From Phytoactinopolyspora endophytica (GTDB lineage Bacteria > Actinomycetota > Actinomycetes > Jiangellales > Jiangellaceae): DNA of 9,940 nt. Made by a program: the position numbers and the translations under genes. The DNA lies in the NCBI RefSeq assembly GCF_004138495.1, contig NZ_ML142856.1, positions 135,211 through 145,150 on the forward strand, in the 5' to 3' direction. Below the pieces are notes generated by a model. It was not told where the DNA came from and made no database searches. It saw only the letters and a program-made list of their open reading frames with translations. This document shows positions 1 to 7,020 of this stretch, one piece after another. Every line of letters begins with the position of its first letter. The first letter of the stretch is position 1.

Positions 1-67
1 CGCTCACGGACTCGGTCGCCGACCGGCTGCGTCGGTGGGCGGAACGAGCGACGGTGGTCGTTGTCAT
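1..67 (-). CDS. Start of a divergent gene, cut by the window edge; function unknown
   Basis: A leftward ATG at 67-65 opens a frame that stays open to the window edge, giving 22 codons (MTTTTVARSAHRRSRS and on). A plausible ribosome binding site, AAAGGG, lies 6 bases upstream of the ATG. A well-spaced promoter, TTGAAA-17-TAACGT, lies about 30 bases further upstream. The Thr-rich then Arg-rich N-terminus would fit the cytoplasmic start of a membrane protein such as a transporter permease, but 22 residues cannot show this. Its value is positional: it is transcribed away from the GntR regulator and shares an operator-rich intergenic region with it, so it is a likely target of that regulator. Alternatively it is a chance open frame in GC-rich DNA. 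Confidence 0.45.
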   Translation of the reverse strand, partial: MTTTTVARSAHRRSRSATESVS

Positions 68-99
68 CAGACGCCCTTTCGATCGACGTTGTGACCGGG

Positions 100-128
100 A
101 CGTTACGACGCATTGCATGTAATTTCAA
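100..128 (-). promoter_or_regulatory. Leftward promoter (TTGAAA-17-TAACGT)
   Basis: Read leftward, the -35 box TTGAAA (128-123) and the -10 box TAACGT (105-100) are separated by exactly 17 bases. A start site would fall near 93, about 26 bases before the ATG at 67. The palindrome at 113-122 fills the spacer right next to the -35 box, so a bound regulator should block RNA polymerase. Boxes and spacing are seen directly; function is inferred. Confidence 0.55.
113..122. promoter_or_regulatory. Putative GntR operator, site A (TTGCATGTAA)
   Basis: The 10-bp near-palindrome TTGCATGTAA differs by one base from the perfect palindrome at 176-185. The 14-base contexts ATTGCATGTAATTT and ATTACATGTAACTT agree at 12 positions. 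It lies inside the spacer of the leftward promoter. FadR-family regulators commonly bind short AT-rich palindromes next to their own gene, so this is a good candidate site for the adjacent regulator. Confidence 0.55.
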
Positions 129-138
129 GGATCTTGAA
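124..138. promoter_or_regulatory. Third inverted repeat, TTCAAG-gat-CTTGAA
   Basis: A perfect 6-bp inverted repeat with a 3-base centre lies between the two TTRCATGTAA sites and overlaps the -35 box of the leftward promoter. Its sequence differs from theirs, so it may serve another regulator or be an accessory site. It could also be chance. Confidence 0.35.
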
Positions 139-148
139 CGTACTGATC

Positions 149-177
149 TCCAGAAACCACAGACGATGGGGTAGATT
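149..177 (+). promoter_or_regulatory. Candidate gntR promoter (-10 TAGATT)
   Basis: A TANNNT-type -10 box, TAGATT (172-177), has only a poor -35 (TCCAGA at 149-154) 17 bases upstream. Transcription would start near 184, leaving a short leader that carries GGAGG (193-197) before the ATG at 202. The palindrome at 176-185 overlaps the end of the -10 box and the start site, which fits autorepression. Confidence 0.38.
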
Positions 178-185
178 ACATGTAA
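176..185. promoter_or_regulatory. Putative GntR operator, site B (TTACATGTAA)
   Basis: A perfect 10-bp palindrome lies 16 bases before the regulator's start codon. It starts 63 bases, about six helical turns, after the start of the similar site A, so both would present the same face of the DNA. It is well placed for autoregulation of the GntR gene. Confidence 0.6.
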
Positions 186-201
186 CTTAAGTGGAGGTTC
201 G

Positions 202-864
202 ATGACAACAGAGACGAGTGGCCGCGAGCAAGGACTCGCCGAACGGGCATATCTCAACCTGCGCACGGCGATCCTCGAGCATGAGCTCGCACCTGGGACC
301 AGGCTGTCGGTCCCCAATGTCGCGGAGCGGCTGGGAGTCAGCCGGAGCCCGGCCCGTGAAGCGATCGCCCGCATCACATACGAAGGGCTCGCCCACTTCG
401 AGCCGAACAAGGGCGCGGTCGTCGCCGACCTGAACGCCGAGTCACTCGTCGAGATCTACGAAGTCCGAGAAGCCCTCGAGGGTCTGGCATGCAGGCTCGC
501 CAGCCAGCGGATGAACCGGGACGACGTCGCCGGGCTCCGTGAGCTTCTGTCACAGCACACCGCGGCCGCAGAGGCGGGCGAGGTCGAACTCCACTATGAA
601 CTGGACATGCGCTTCCACGCTCGGATCCGCGAGCTGGCCGGCAACACCCGGCTCACCACCCAGCTCGAGCTCCTTCAGCAGCAGATCCGGCTGGCGATGT
701 ACACGACGCATCGATCGCCCGGCGGTATGCCGCTCGCACTGACCGAGCACCGCCGGATCATCGACGCTCTCGAATCCGGCGATCCTGTGCTGGCCGAGGC
801 CGCCGGACGCTCGCACATCGCCCGACTGCTGCGTGACCTGTCCTCCGCGGACAGAGCAGGCTAG
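202..864 (+). CDS. GntR-family transcriptional regulator, FadR/FCD subfamily
   Basis: This 220-aa DNA-binding repressor or activator has the normal length for the FadR subfamily. A winged helix-turn-helix covers residues about 13-77, with the recognition region VAERLGVSRSPAREAI and the wing ending GAVVADL. An all-helical FCD ligand domain follows (about 85-211). It keeps the usual metal/ligand set of the family: D135 and H139 (in LDMRFH), H183 (TEHRR) and H205 (RSHIA). Such proteins usually bind a small carboxylate (organic or sugar acid) and control a neighbouring catabolic or transport gene; the ligand here cannot be read. The ATG start is supported by GGAGG 4 bases upstream. It is divergent from a truncated leftward gene, with two matching palindromes between them, so auto- and cross-regulation are likely. 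It converges on lysA 37 bases downstream. Confidence 0.92.
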   Translation: MTTETSGREQGLAERAYLNLRTAILEHELAPGTRLSVPNVAERLGVSRSPAREAIARITYEGLAHFEPNKGAVVADLNAESLVEIYEVREALEGLACRLASQRMNRDDVAGLRELLSQHTAAAEAGEVELHYELDMRFHARIRELAGNTRLTTQLELLQQQIRLAMYTTHRSPGGMPLALTEHRRIIDALESGDPVLAEAAGRSHIARLLRDLSSADRAG

Positions 865-888
865 CGTCCTGCACGCCCCGCAGGGCGC
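864..888. terminator. Shared hairpin between convergent gntR and lysA
   Basis: GCGTCCTGC (864-872) pairs with GCAGGGCGC (880-888) as a 9-bp stem with one G-U pair and a 7-base loop. It sits exactly between the two convergent stop codons. No T-run follows on either side, as is common in actinobacteria. It probably ends or slows transcription from both directions. Confidence 0.5.
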
Positions 889-901
889 CACACACAGAGG
901 G

Positions 902-2326
902 TCAGCCCACGTCGAGGGTGAAGAGATCCTCTTCGGTCTCCCGGCGGACGATCGCCCGCGTCTCTCCGGCCCGCACGGCGACGACAGGCGGCCTTGGCAC
1001 ATGGTTGTACGTGTTGGCCATGCTCCGCGTATATGCACCGGTTCCCGGGACGGCGATGAGGTCACCCGGTTCGATGTCCGCCGGCAAGAACTCATCCCGC
1101 ACCACGATGTCGCCGCTTTCGCAGTGCTTGCCGACGACGCGGGCCAGCACCGGCTCCGCATCGGAGCGGCGCGAGGCCAGCGTGCAGGAATAGTCGGCGT
1201 CGTAAAGGGCGGTGCGGATGTTGTCGCTCATGCCGCCGTCGACGGAGACGTACCGGCGCACCGCACCACCGTCGAGCTCGACCGCCTTGACCGTCCCCAC
1301 CTCGTACAGCGTGAACATGCTGGGCCCTGCGATGGCGCGCCCCGGCTCGATGCTGACCCGCGGGACGTTCAGGCCGTAGCCGGCGCACTCGTGCTTGACG
1401 ATCGCCGCCATCCCGGCGGCCAGCTCCTCGGCAGGCTGTGGGTCGTCCTGGCTCGTGTAGGCGATGCCGAACCCGCCGCCGAGATCCAGCTCGGCCAGCT
1501 CGACGCCATGCTCGTCCCGGATCTCGGCATGCAGTCCCAGTACGCGGCGAGCCGCCACCTCGAACCCGGACGTGTCGTAGATCTGTGACCCGATGTGTGA
1601 GTGCAGCCCGATCAGCTCAAGCGAAGGCTCGGCGAGAATCCGCCGCACAGCCTGTGCGGCCGCGCCGCCCGCGATGGAGAACCCGAACTTCTGGTCTTCA
1701 TGCGCGGTGGCGATGTACTCATGCGTGTGTGCCTCGACACCGACCGTCGTGCGCACCATCACCGGCGCACGGACTCCGCGCTCCGCGGCGATGGACGCGA
1801 GTCTGGAGATCTCGTCGAAGGAGTCGACGATGATCCGGCCCACACCGGCGTCGACGGCGCGCGACAGCTCCGAGACGGACTTGTTGTTTCCATGCAGCCC
1901 GATACGTTCCGCCGGGAAGCCCGCACGGAGTGCGACCGCCAGCTCGCCGCCCGAGCAGACGTCCAGGTTCAGCCCTTCCTCTGCCACCCAGCGCGCCACC
2001 TCGATGCACAAGAATGCCTTGCCGGCATAGAAGACGTCCGCGCCGCCGTCGATGCCGGCGAATGCACCGCCGAAGGCGTCCCGGAACGCCCTTGCTCGTG
2101 ATCGGAAGTCGATCTCGTCCAACACATACAACGGCGTGCCATGTTCGGCCGCCAGCGCGAGGACGTCGATGCCGGCCACTCGCAGCACACCGTCCTCACC
2201 GCGCGCCACGGTCGCCGACCACAGCCCCGGGTACAGGGCGTTGACGTCCTCCGGCACCTGCAGCCACGAGGGATGCCGGCGTTGTCCCGCCTCGGCGTGC
2301 AGGGCGCCGGCCTCGTGTGTGTGCAT
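902..2326 (-). CDS. lysA: Diaminopimelate decarboxylase (lysine biosynthesis)
   Basis: This cytoplasmic, PLP-dependent fold-type III enzyme converts meso-diaminopimelate to L-lysine, the last step of the pathway. From the ATG at 2326 it is 474 aa, normal for actinobacterial LysA. The PLP lysine is K103 in FYAGKAF. The SHIGSQ motif (243-248), the phosphate-binding GGGFG (283-287), EPGR (327-330), the catalytic cysteine in CESGD (C402) and the C-terminal GTGAY (428-432) are all present. The frame is open upstream to 2461, but that extension lies inside argS and has no family character. The ATG overlaps the argS stop as TGATG, so translation is probably coupled by re-initiation. In many actinobacteria hom-thrC-thrB follow lysA. 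Here a convergent GntR gene follows instead, so lysA is the last gene of the operon. Confidence 0.96.
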   Translation of the reverse strand: MHTHEAGALHAEAGQRRHPSWLQVPEDVNALYPGLWSATVARGEDGVLRVAGIDVLALAAEHGTPLYVLDEIDFRSRARAFRDAFGGAFAGIDGGADVFYAGKAFLCIEVARWVAEEGLNLDVCSGGELAVALRAGFPAERIGLHGNNKSVSELSRAVDAGVGRIIVDSFDEISRLASIAAERGVRAPVMVRTTVGVEAHTHEYIATAHEDQKFGFSIAGGAAAQAVRRILAEPSLELIGLHSHIGSQIYDTSGFEVAARRVLGLHAEIRDEHGVELAELDLGGGFGIAYTSQDDPQPAEELAAGMAAIVKHECAGYGLNVPRVSIEPGRAIAGPSMFTLYEVGTVKAVELDGGAVRRYVSVDGGMSDNIRTALYDADYSCTLASRRSDAEPVLARVVGKHCESGDIVVRDEFLPADIEPGDLIAVPGTGAYTRSMANTYNHVPRPPVVAVRAGETRAIVRRETEEDLFTLDVG

Positions 2327-3984
2327 CACATCCGCTCCGGAGCCGAGACGCCGAGCATCGCCAGGCCATTGGCCAGGACCACCCGGGTGGCCTCGACCAG
2401 CCACAGCCGGGAACGATGGACGTCGCTGGTCTCCTCGTCTCCCATCGGCAGTACCCGGCACACGTCGTAGAACTTATGGAAGGTCGACGCCGTGTCCTCC
2501 AGATATCGGGCGACACGGTGAGGCTCCCGCTGCTCGGCCGCCGAGGCGACGACGCGCGGGAACTCGCCCAGGGCGGCGAGCAGAAGAGACTCCCGCTCGT
2601 GGTCCAGCAGCTCCGGCCGCAGCTCGCCGCGGTCCACACCCAGCTCTTCGGCGTTACGCAGGATCGAGGAGAGCCGCGCATGCGCGTACTGCACGTAGAA
2701 CACCGGGTTCTCCGACGTTTGTTTGGTGATCTGCGCGACGTCCAGCGTGAGCGGTGAGTCCGCCGGATAGCGGCAGAGCGAGTAGCGCAGCGCGTCGACG
2801 CCCGCCGCGTCGACCACCTCTCCGAGCGTCAGCATCGTGCCCGCACGTTTCGACAGACGCAGTTCCTCGCCCTCGCGCATGATCTTGACCAGTTGGCCGA
2901 TGGGGATCTCGATGTTGTAGTCGGGGTCGTCGCCGGCGCACGCCGCCATCGCCTTGAGCCGGCCCACATAGCCGTGATGGTCGGCTCCGAGCAGGTAGAG
3001 GCAGATGTCGAAGCCGCGCTCACGCTTGTCGACGTAGTACGCGGTGTCCGAGGCGAAGTAGGTGTAGGAGCCGTCCTGTTTGATCAGGACTCTGTCCTTG
3101 TCGTCGCCGAAATCCGTGGTGCGCATCCACAGCGCGCCATCGGACTCGAAGATGTGGCCCTTCTCGCGCAGCACGTCGAGGCCATGTTCCACCTGGCCGG
3201 AGTCGTGCAGCGTGCGTTCAGAGAACCACACGTCGAAATTCGTGCGGAAATCGCCGAGCTGGCGCTGCTGTTCGGCGAGCTGCAGCTTGTAGCCCTCTTC
3301 GCGGAAGATGACCAGCTGCTCGTCGTCTGGGAGGGTGACGATGTCCGGGCGAGCCGACAGGATCGCCTGCGCCAGGTCGGTGATGTACTCACCGTGATAG
3401 CCGTCGTCCGGGACATCCTTGCCGTGTGCGCGAGCCATGATCGACGCGCCGAAATGGTCCATCTGCACGCCGCGGTCATTGATGTAGAACTCGCGGCTGA
3501 CCTCCGCTCCCGCGGCCTCCAGGACCCTCGCGATGGCATCGCCGACGGCAGCCCAGCGGACGTGGCCGAGGTGCAGCGGACCGGTGGGGTTTGCCGAGAT
3601 GAACTCCACGTCGATTCGGACACCGGCGAGCACGTCGCCGTGCCCGTAGGCCTGCCCGGCCTGCACGATACTCCTGGCCAGCTCACCGTGGGCGGCGGCG
3701 GACACGGTGATGTTCAGGAAGCCCGGGCCGGCCACGTCGACGCCTTCGACCCCTGGCACCTGGCGCAACCGGTCCGCGAGCAGTTCTGCCAGCGCGCGCG
3801 GGTTGGTTCCAGCCTTCTTCGCCAGCTGCATCGCCGCGTTGGTCGCATAGTCTCCGTGCTCGCGGTTACGCGGACGCTCGATCGTGATGTCGTCTGGCAC
3901 ACCGCCAGGCAGGGCTACGTCACCGGCGTCTGTCGCGGCCGCGAGGACCTCGCGCACCGCCTGCGAAAGCTGTTCAGGGGTCAC
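2326..3984 (-). CDS. argS: Arginyl-tRNA synthetase
   Basis: This class I aminoacyl-tRNA synthetase charges tRNA-Arg in the cytoplasm. At 552 aa it is of normal length. An N-terminal additional domain (about 1-105) carries [14 protein letters not shown]. The catalytic Rossmann fold follows, with [11 protein letters not shown] (131-141, the HIGH signature as HLGH) and LRLSKRAGT (375-383, the degenerate KMSKS typical of ArgS). The C-terminal anticodon-binding domain (about 425-552) ends in APERM. The start is GTG at 3984-3982, overlapping the stop of the upstream HTH gene as GTGA. It overlaps lysA downstream by one base, so the three genes form one coupled operon. Pairing arginine charging with lysine synthesis is a recurring actinobacterial gene order. 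No T-box leader is visible. An unusually long antisense frame across it is a GC-content shadow. Confidence 0.97.
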   Translation of the reverse strand: MTPEQLSQAVREVLAAATDAGDVALPGGVPDDITIERPRNREHGDYATNAAMQLAKKAGTNPRALAELLADRLRQVPGVEGVDVAGPGFLNITVSAAAHGELARSIVQAGQAYGHGDVLAGVRIDVEFISANPTGPLHLGHVRWAAVGDAIARVLEAAGAEVSREFYINDRGVQMDHFGASIMARAHGKDVPDDGYHGEYITDLAQAILSARPDIVTLPDDEQLVIFREEGYKLQLAEQQRQLGDFRTNFDVWFSERTLHDSGQVEHGLDVLREKGHIFESDGALWMRTTDFGDDKDRVLIKQDGSYTYFASDTAYYVDKRERGFDICLYLLGADHHGYVGRLKAMAACAGDDPDYNIEIPIGQLVKIMREGEELRLSKRAGTMLTLGEVVDAAGVDALRYSLCRYPADSPLTLDVAQITKQTSENPVFYVQYAHARLSSILRNAEELGVDRGELRPELLDHERESLLLAALGEFPRVVASAAEQREPHRVARYLEDTASTFHKFYDVCRVLPMGDEETSDVHRSRLWLVEATRVVLANGLAMLGVSAPERM

Positions 3985-4277
3985 CCCGCAAGCGTAGCCA
4001 CTACCGCGGGCGGGTTGTCGCCCCCGTTGGCCACCTGGTCCATCACCTGAGACAGGACCTCGTCCAGCGACAGATTCAGGGCGTCGGCGACCGCCGCCAC
4101 CGTGAAGAACGCCGGGGTCGGAATCCTCCCGCGCTCGATCTTCCGCAGCGTCTCGGCGGATATGCCGGCTTCCGAGGCGACGTCGACGATGCTCCGGTCA
4201 CCGCGGGCCGCGCGCAGCGCTTCCCCCAGCCGCTCACCACGGTCACGCTCGGAGACGCTCAACGGCACACGCACCAT
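3981..4277 (-). CDS. Small XRE-type helix-turn-helix protein, first gene of the argS-lysA operon
   Basis: This 98-aa protein consists mostly of one HTH_3/XRE domain. A basic N-terminus with RLGEALRAARGDRS leads into the HTH, DVASEAGISAETLRKIERGR (about 32-51). TPAFFTVAAVADALNLSLDEV completes the five-helix fold, followed by a short Gly/Pro-rich tail. Small proteins of this type are common in actinobacteria; no target is known to me. The frame extends upstream to 4697 inside the LCP gene, but that part is Arg/Pro/Thr-rich shadow. The ATG at 4277 is preferred because the family pattern begins there (MVRVPLS) and a TAGAAT -10 box lies 7 bases upstream. No Shine-Dalgarno is visible, which fits a leaderless message. 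Its stop overlaps the argS GTG start by 4 bases. It could regulate its own operon; this is inference. Confidence 0.88.
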   Translation of the reverse strand: MVRVPLSVSERDRGERLGEALRAARGDRSIVDVASEAGISAETLRKIERGRIPTPAFFTVAAVADALNLSLDEVLSQVMDQVANGGDNPPAVVATLAG

Positions 4278-4284
4278 GAGCTCG

Positions 4285-4290
4285 ATTCTA
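4285..4290 (-). promoter_or_regulatory. -10 box (TAGAAT) for a leaderless HTH-argS-lysA transcript
   Basis: Read leftward, TAGAAT is followed by 7 bases (CGAGCTC) and then the ATG at 4277. The predicted transcription start is therefore the A of the start codon. The absence of a ribosome binding site before this ATG agrees. No good -35 box is seen 16-18 bases upstream, which is common for actinobacterial promoters. Confidence 0.5.
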
Positions 4291-4320
4291 GTCTCGCTGG
4301 GAGCAACCGACGACGCTCGC

Positions 4321-4344
4321 CCGTCTGGCCGAGGCGCCGGACGG
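4321..4344 (-). terminator. Hairpin after the LCP gene
   Basis: In the leftward transcript CCGTCCGGC pairs with GCCAGACGG, a 9-position stem with one C-A mismatch and a 6-base loop. It begins 3 bases after the LCP stop codon. There is no U-tract. It would separate the LCP transcript from the argS operon. Confidence 0.4.
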
Positions 4345-4347
4345 TGC

Positions 4348-6117
4348 TCAGCAGCTGGAGCCTTCCTCCGCCGACTTAGGCGAGTCGGATTCCTCGGAGC
4401 CGGGTTCACCGGATCCGCTGTCTGTGCCACCGGTCTCGTCGCCGACTGCGTTACCGGCCTCGTCGTCACCGGGCTCGGTGCCGTCTCCGTCCGTCGAACC
4501 GTCATCGGTCGCCGAGTCATCGGTCGCCGAATCGTCGGACGTCGAATCGTCCGTGGAGCTGTCCTCGTCGGCGTCCTGGTCTGCCTCAGAACCGTCGTCC
4601 CCAGCCGGCGTCTCGCTGGGATCGTCGCTGGGTCCCGTGGACGTTTCGCCGGCGGGCTCATCGAGCGTCTCCGCCACCGTCGCGTGAATGGCGTCATAGT
4701 CGGGATTCGCCGCTTCGCCGCCGTGTTCGGCGAAGAAGTCGTCGTCGATGTTGATGCTCTCGAGCTCGGCCCCCTGGATGTCCATGGTGAGCTCGATGAT
4801 CGGCGGGAACAGGTCAGCGGGAATGTCGGTCTTGACCATGTTCTTCGTCGCGGAGGCCAGGCTCTGGTATTGGGTGAGCAGCTTCCTGGGCTCTGCCTCG
4901 TCGATGATGGCCTCGATGACGCACTGCTGCCGTTCCATCCGCCGGTAGTTGCTGCTGCCGCATCGAGATCGCGAGTACATCAGCGCCTCGCTCCCGTCCA
5001 GGTGCTGCTCGCCTTCCTCGATGAACGTCGCTCGTGACAGGCAGTAGCCGTCAGGTTCGCCGTAATGGATCGGCACAGGCTCAGACACGTCGATGGTGAT
5101 CCCGCCGAGAGCGTCCACGAGGGCGGAGAACCCGTCGAGGTTGACCATCATGTAGTAGTCGATGTCGATCCCGAGCGCGCCCTCGATGGCCCACTTGTTG
5201 GCGTCCGAGCTGGAGACTTCGAGGTCCGGATAGAGCGCGGGCACGTTGTTGTAGACCGAGTACAGCATGGAGTTCGCGTTCTCCGGTTCGCCCGTGCTCT
5301 GGTCGATGTATCCGTAGGGATAGACCTCGTTGAGCGGGCTGTCCTCGGGGAAGGGCATCTGGCTGAGGTTGCGTGGCAGGGAGACCAGCGTGGTGTCCCC
5401 CGTCGTCGTGTCGATGCTGGCCACGATCTGGGTGTCGGCACGCACGCCGTTGTCCTCCTCATCCCGCCCGAGCCCGACGTCGGCGCCGAGCAGGAGGAAG
5501 TTCAGCCGCGGCTTGTTCGCCCACGGATCCTTCTTGTCGATGTCGTCCGGTGTGGTCTGGCTCGGCTCGTCGTCGTCCGCCGCGATCGAGGAGATGAGAT
5601 CCCGCTGAGTGAAGGCGTTGCGGGCGGCGATCGACATCGGCGCGACGACGCACGACGCGGCCAGCACCACGACCATGGCACCTGCGAGGCGCTTGGGAAC
5701 GCCGAGACCGTCCGGCTCGAGCGAGCGGTGCGATACGAGGGCGACCAGGAGCCAGAGCGCGGCCAGTGCCACCAGGCCGACACCGATGTAGAGCAGCTTC
5801 TCCCGGTCACCGCCGTACGCTGCCAGTTCGTTCCACGGAACCAGCACCACGACGGCGACCGCCGCGCAGAGCAGGAGTCCCAGAAAGAAGAGCAGCGCCA
5901 TGCCCGTTCGACGCCGTCCCGCGGCGAGCAGACCGAGGCCGGGGAACAGGCTACCGAGGAACGCCAGGCCGAGGAAACGACCGTAGCGGTCGTTCCGCCG
6001 ACGCCGACGTCGATCGTGCCGGGAACGCGAGGTACCGGTGCCGGCTCGCTTCGCACGGGAAGCGTGAGTGCGTCCCTGCGGCCTGCTACTCTGCCCGCCC
6101 TTTCGGTCTCGCGCCAT
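4348..6117 (-). CDS. LytR-CpsA-Psr (LCP) family cell-wall ligase, multi-spanning form
   Basis: LCP proteins transfer lipid-pyrophosphate-linked polymers such as teichoic acids or arabinogalactan onto peptidoglycan, outside the membrane. This 589-aa protein has a basic cytoplasmic start (RHDRRRRRR, 33-41). About four hydrophobic segments follow (about 46-67, 72-94, 107-129, 143-165), and then an extracytoplasmic LCP domain (about 205-415). Conserved LCP features are LLLGAD (208-213), RADTQ (226-230), SLPRNL (246-251), GALGIDIDYYMMVNLDGF (313-330), GGITIDV (338-344) and HLDGSEALMYSRSR (372-385) with RRMERQQ (392-398). The Arg and Asp residues that bind the pyrophosphate are therefore present. 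The last 100 residues are a Ser/Thr/Asp/Glu/Gly tail with 5-residue repeats, ending in Cys. Most LCP proteins have a single membrane segment. ATG 6117 is the only usable start, because an in-frame TGA lies five codons upstream; no Shine-Dalgarno is seen. It is divergent from map. Confidence 0.92.
   Translation of the reverse strand: MARDRKGGQSSRPQGRTHASRAKRAGTGTSRSRHDRRRRRRNDRYGRFLGLAFLGSLFPGLGLLAAGRRRTGMALLFFLGLLLCAAVAVVVLVPWNELAAYGGDREKLLYIGVGLVALAALWLLVALVSHRSLEPDGLGVPKRLAGAMVVVLAASCVVAPMSIAARNAFTQRDLISSIAADDDEPSQTTPDDIDKKDPWANKPRLNFLLLGADVGLGRDEEDNGVRADTQIVASIDTTTGDTTLVSLPRNLSQMPFPEDSPLNEVYPYGYIDQSTGEPENANSMLYSVYNNVPALYPDLEVSSSDANKWAIEGALGIDIDYYMMVNLDGFSALVDALGGITIDVSEPVPIHYGEPDGYCLSRATFIEEGEQHLDGSEALMYSRSRCGSSNYRRMERQQCVIEAIIDEAEPRKLLTQYQSLASATKNMVKTDIPADLFPPIIELTMDIQGAELESINIDDDFFAEHGGEAANPDYDAIHATVAETLDEPAGETSTGPSDDPSETPAGDDGSEADQDADEDSSTDDSTSDDSATDDSATDDGSTDGDGTEPGDDEAGNAVGDETGGTDSGSGEPGSEESDSPKSAEEGSSC
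4502..4561. repeat. 15-bp tandem repeats encoding the acidic LCP tail
   Basis: Four 15-bp units start at 4502, 4517, 4532 and 4547. The first two differ at one base (TCATCGGTCGCCGAG and TCATCGGTCGCCGAA); the third and fourth are more diverged. In the LCP frame they encode the 5-residue pattern SATDD / STSDD. Unit length is a multiple of three, so copy-number change would alter tail length without breaking the gene. Confidence 0.7.
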
Positions 6118-6165
6118 CGGGTCAGCATCTCACCCGTACGGTCGCGAGCCCGGAAGGGCATGGCA

Positions 6166-6194
6166 TCGACAGGCGTGAACCCGACCGGTATAGT
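6166..6194 (+). promoter_or_regulatory. map promoter (TCGACA-17-TATAGT)
   Basis: The -35 box TCGACA (6166-6171) and the -10 box TATAGT (6189-6194) are separated by 17 bases, the best match to a vegetative sigma-70/HrdB-type promoter in the window. Transcription would start near 6201, giving a leader of about 52 bases. It lies in the divergent region between map and the LCP gene. Confidence 0.65.
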
Positions 6195-6252
6195 TATTGG
6201 ATGCCGCCTATCGGGCGACTCTCCGCACACCGATAAGACCTAGGACACACCG

Positions 6253-7020
6253 ATGGTTGAACTGAAGACACCGGGCGAGATCGAAGCCATCGCCGCGTCT
6301 GGACGAGTGGTCGCAGCCGTGCACGCTGCCGTCCGGACTCACGCCACGATCGGGGTGTCCCTGCTCGAGCTCGACGACGTCGCTCGCGACGTGATGCAGA
6401 GCGCAGCTGCGTCGTCGTCGTTCCTCGGCTACAAGCCCAGCTTCGCGTCGTCTCCGTACCCAGCGGTGCTCAACACCTCCGTCAACGACGTCATGCTTCA
6501 TGGCCTCCCGACCCGGTACCGGTTGCGGGACGGCGACCTGCTGGGCGTGGACTTCGGCGCGCACATCGACGGCTGGCACGCTGATGGGGCAGTGAGCTTC
6601 ATCGTCGGGACACCGGACCCAGCCGACGAGAAGCTGGTGGAGACCACTGAACGGATGCTCGAAGCGGGCATCGCCGCCGCCCGCCCCGGGGCCAAAATGG
6701 GCGACATCGGGTACGCGATGTCCCTGGTCGGACGCGGAGCGGGCTACGGCGTGCAGAACGACTTCGGCGGCCACGGAGTGGGCCGGGCCATGCACGAGGA
6801 ACCGTTCGTGCCGAATGAGGGACGGCCAGGTCGCGGCTGGCCGCTCAAACCCGGTCTGGTGATCGCCATCGAGCCGAGCCTGATGGCCGGTGGGGGCGAC
6901 GACTACTACATCGACGACGACGGGTGGTCCGTGCGCACCGGAGACGGCAGCCGTGGCGCGCACGTCGAACACACCGTGGCCATCACCGAAGACGGTCCCA
7001 GGATCCTCACGGCCGGCTGA
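6253..7020 (+). CDS. map: Type I methionine aminopeptidase
   Basis: This cytoplasmic metalloenzyme removes the initiator methionine from new proteins. It is 255 aa in the pita-bread fold. The five metal ligands of the family are visible: D100 (GVDFG), D111 (WHADGAVSF), H174 (GGHGVG), E207 (AIEPSL) and E239 (HVEHTV). The substrate-site H83 (MLHGLP) and H181 (MHEEP) are also present. It is a short class I enzyme with no N-terminal zinc extension. AGGA (6242-6245) lies 7 bases before the ATG, supporting the start. In most actinobacteria one map gene lies near adk and infA in the ribosomal protein cluster. This copy stands alone with its own promoter between an LCP gene and tRNA-Arg, so it is probably a second, paralogous enzyme. 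That is inferred from context only. Confidence 0.95.
   Translation: MVELKTPGEIEAIAASGRVVAAVHAAVRTHATIGVSLLELDDVARDVMQSAAASSSFLGYKPSFASSPYPAVLNTSVNDVMLHGLPTRYRLRDGDLLGVDFGAHIDGWHADGAVSFIVGTPDPADEKLVETTERMLEAGIAAARPGAKMGDIGYAMSLVGRGAGYGVQNDFGGHGVGRAMHEEPFVPNEGRPGRGWPLKPGLVIAIEPSLMAGGGDDYYIDDDGWSVRTGDGSRGAHVEHTVAITEDGPRILTAG

Noticed and set aside
833..1588. Rightward frame (251 aa) after the GntR gene
   Set aside because: It is antisense to lysA throughout, with no ribosome binding site or recognisable motif.
2327..2461. 45-residue N-terminal extension of lysA
   Set aside because: It lies inside the argS 3' end, is Gly/Arg/Pro-rich and unlike LysA; the TGATG overlap gives a better start.
2893..4050. 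Long rightward open frame (385 aa) antisense to argS
   Set aside because: It lies wholly opposite a fully conserved argS, is rich in Val/Asp/Arg/Ala as expected from complemented GC3 codons, and shows no domain motif.
4278..4697. N-terminal extension of the HTH gene into the LCP gene (to a 238-aa protein)
   Set aside because: The extra 140 residues are Arg/Pro/Thr repeats, the frame-shifted reading of the LCP acidic tail; family similarity starts at the ATG at 4277.
5065..6243. Rightward open frame (392 aa) antisense to the LCP gene
   Set aside because: It is low-complexity RDVE-type sequence, the typical mirror of a high-GC gene, and it would run over the map promoter.
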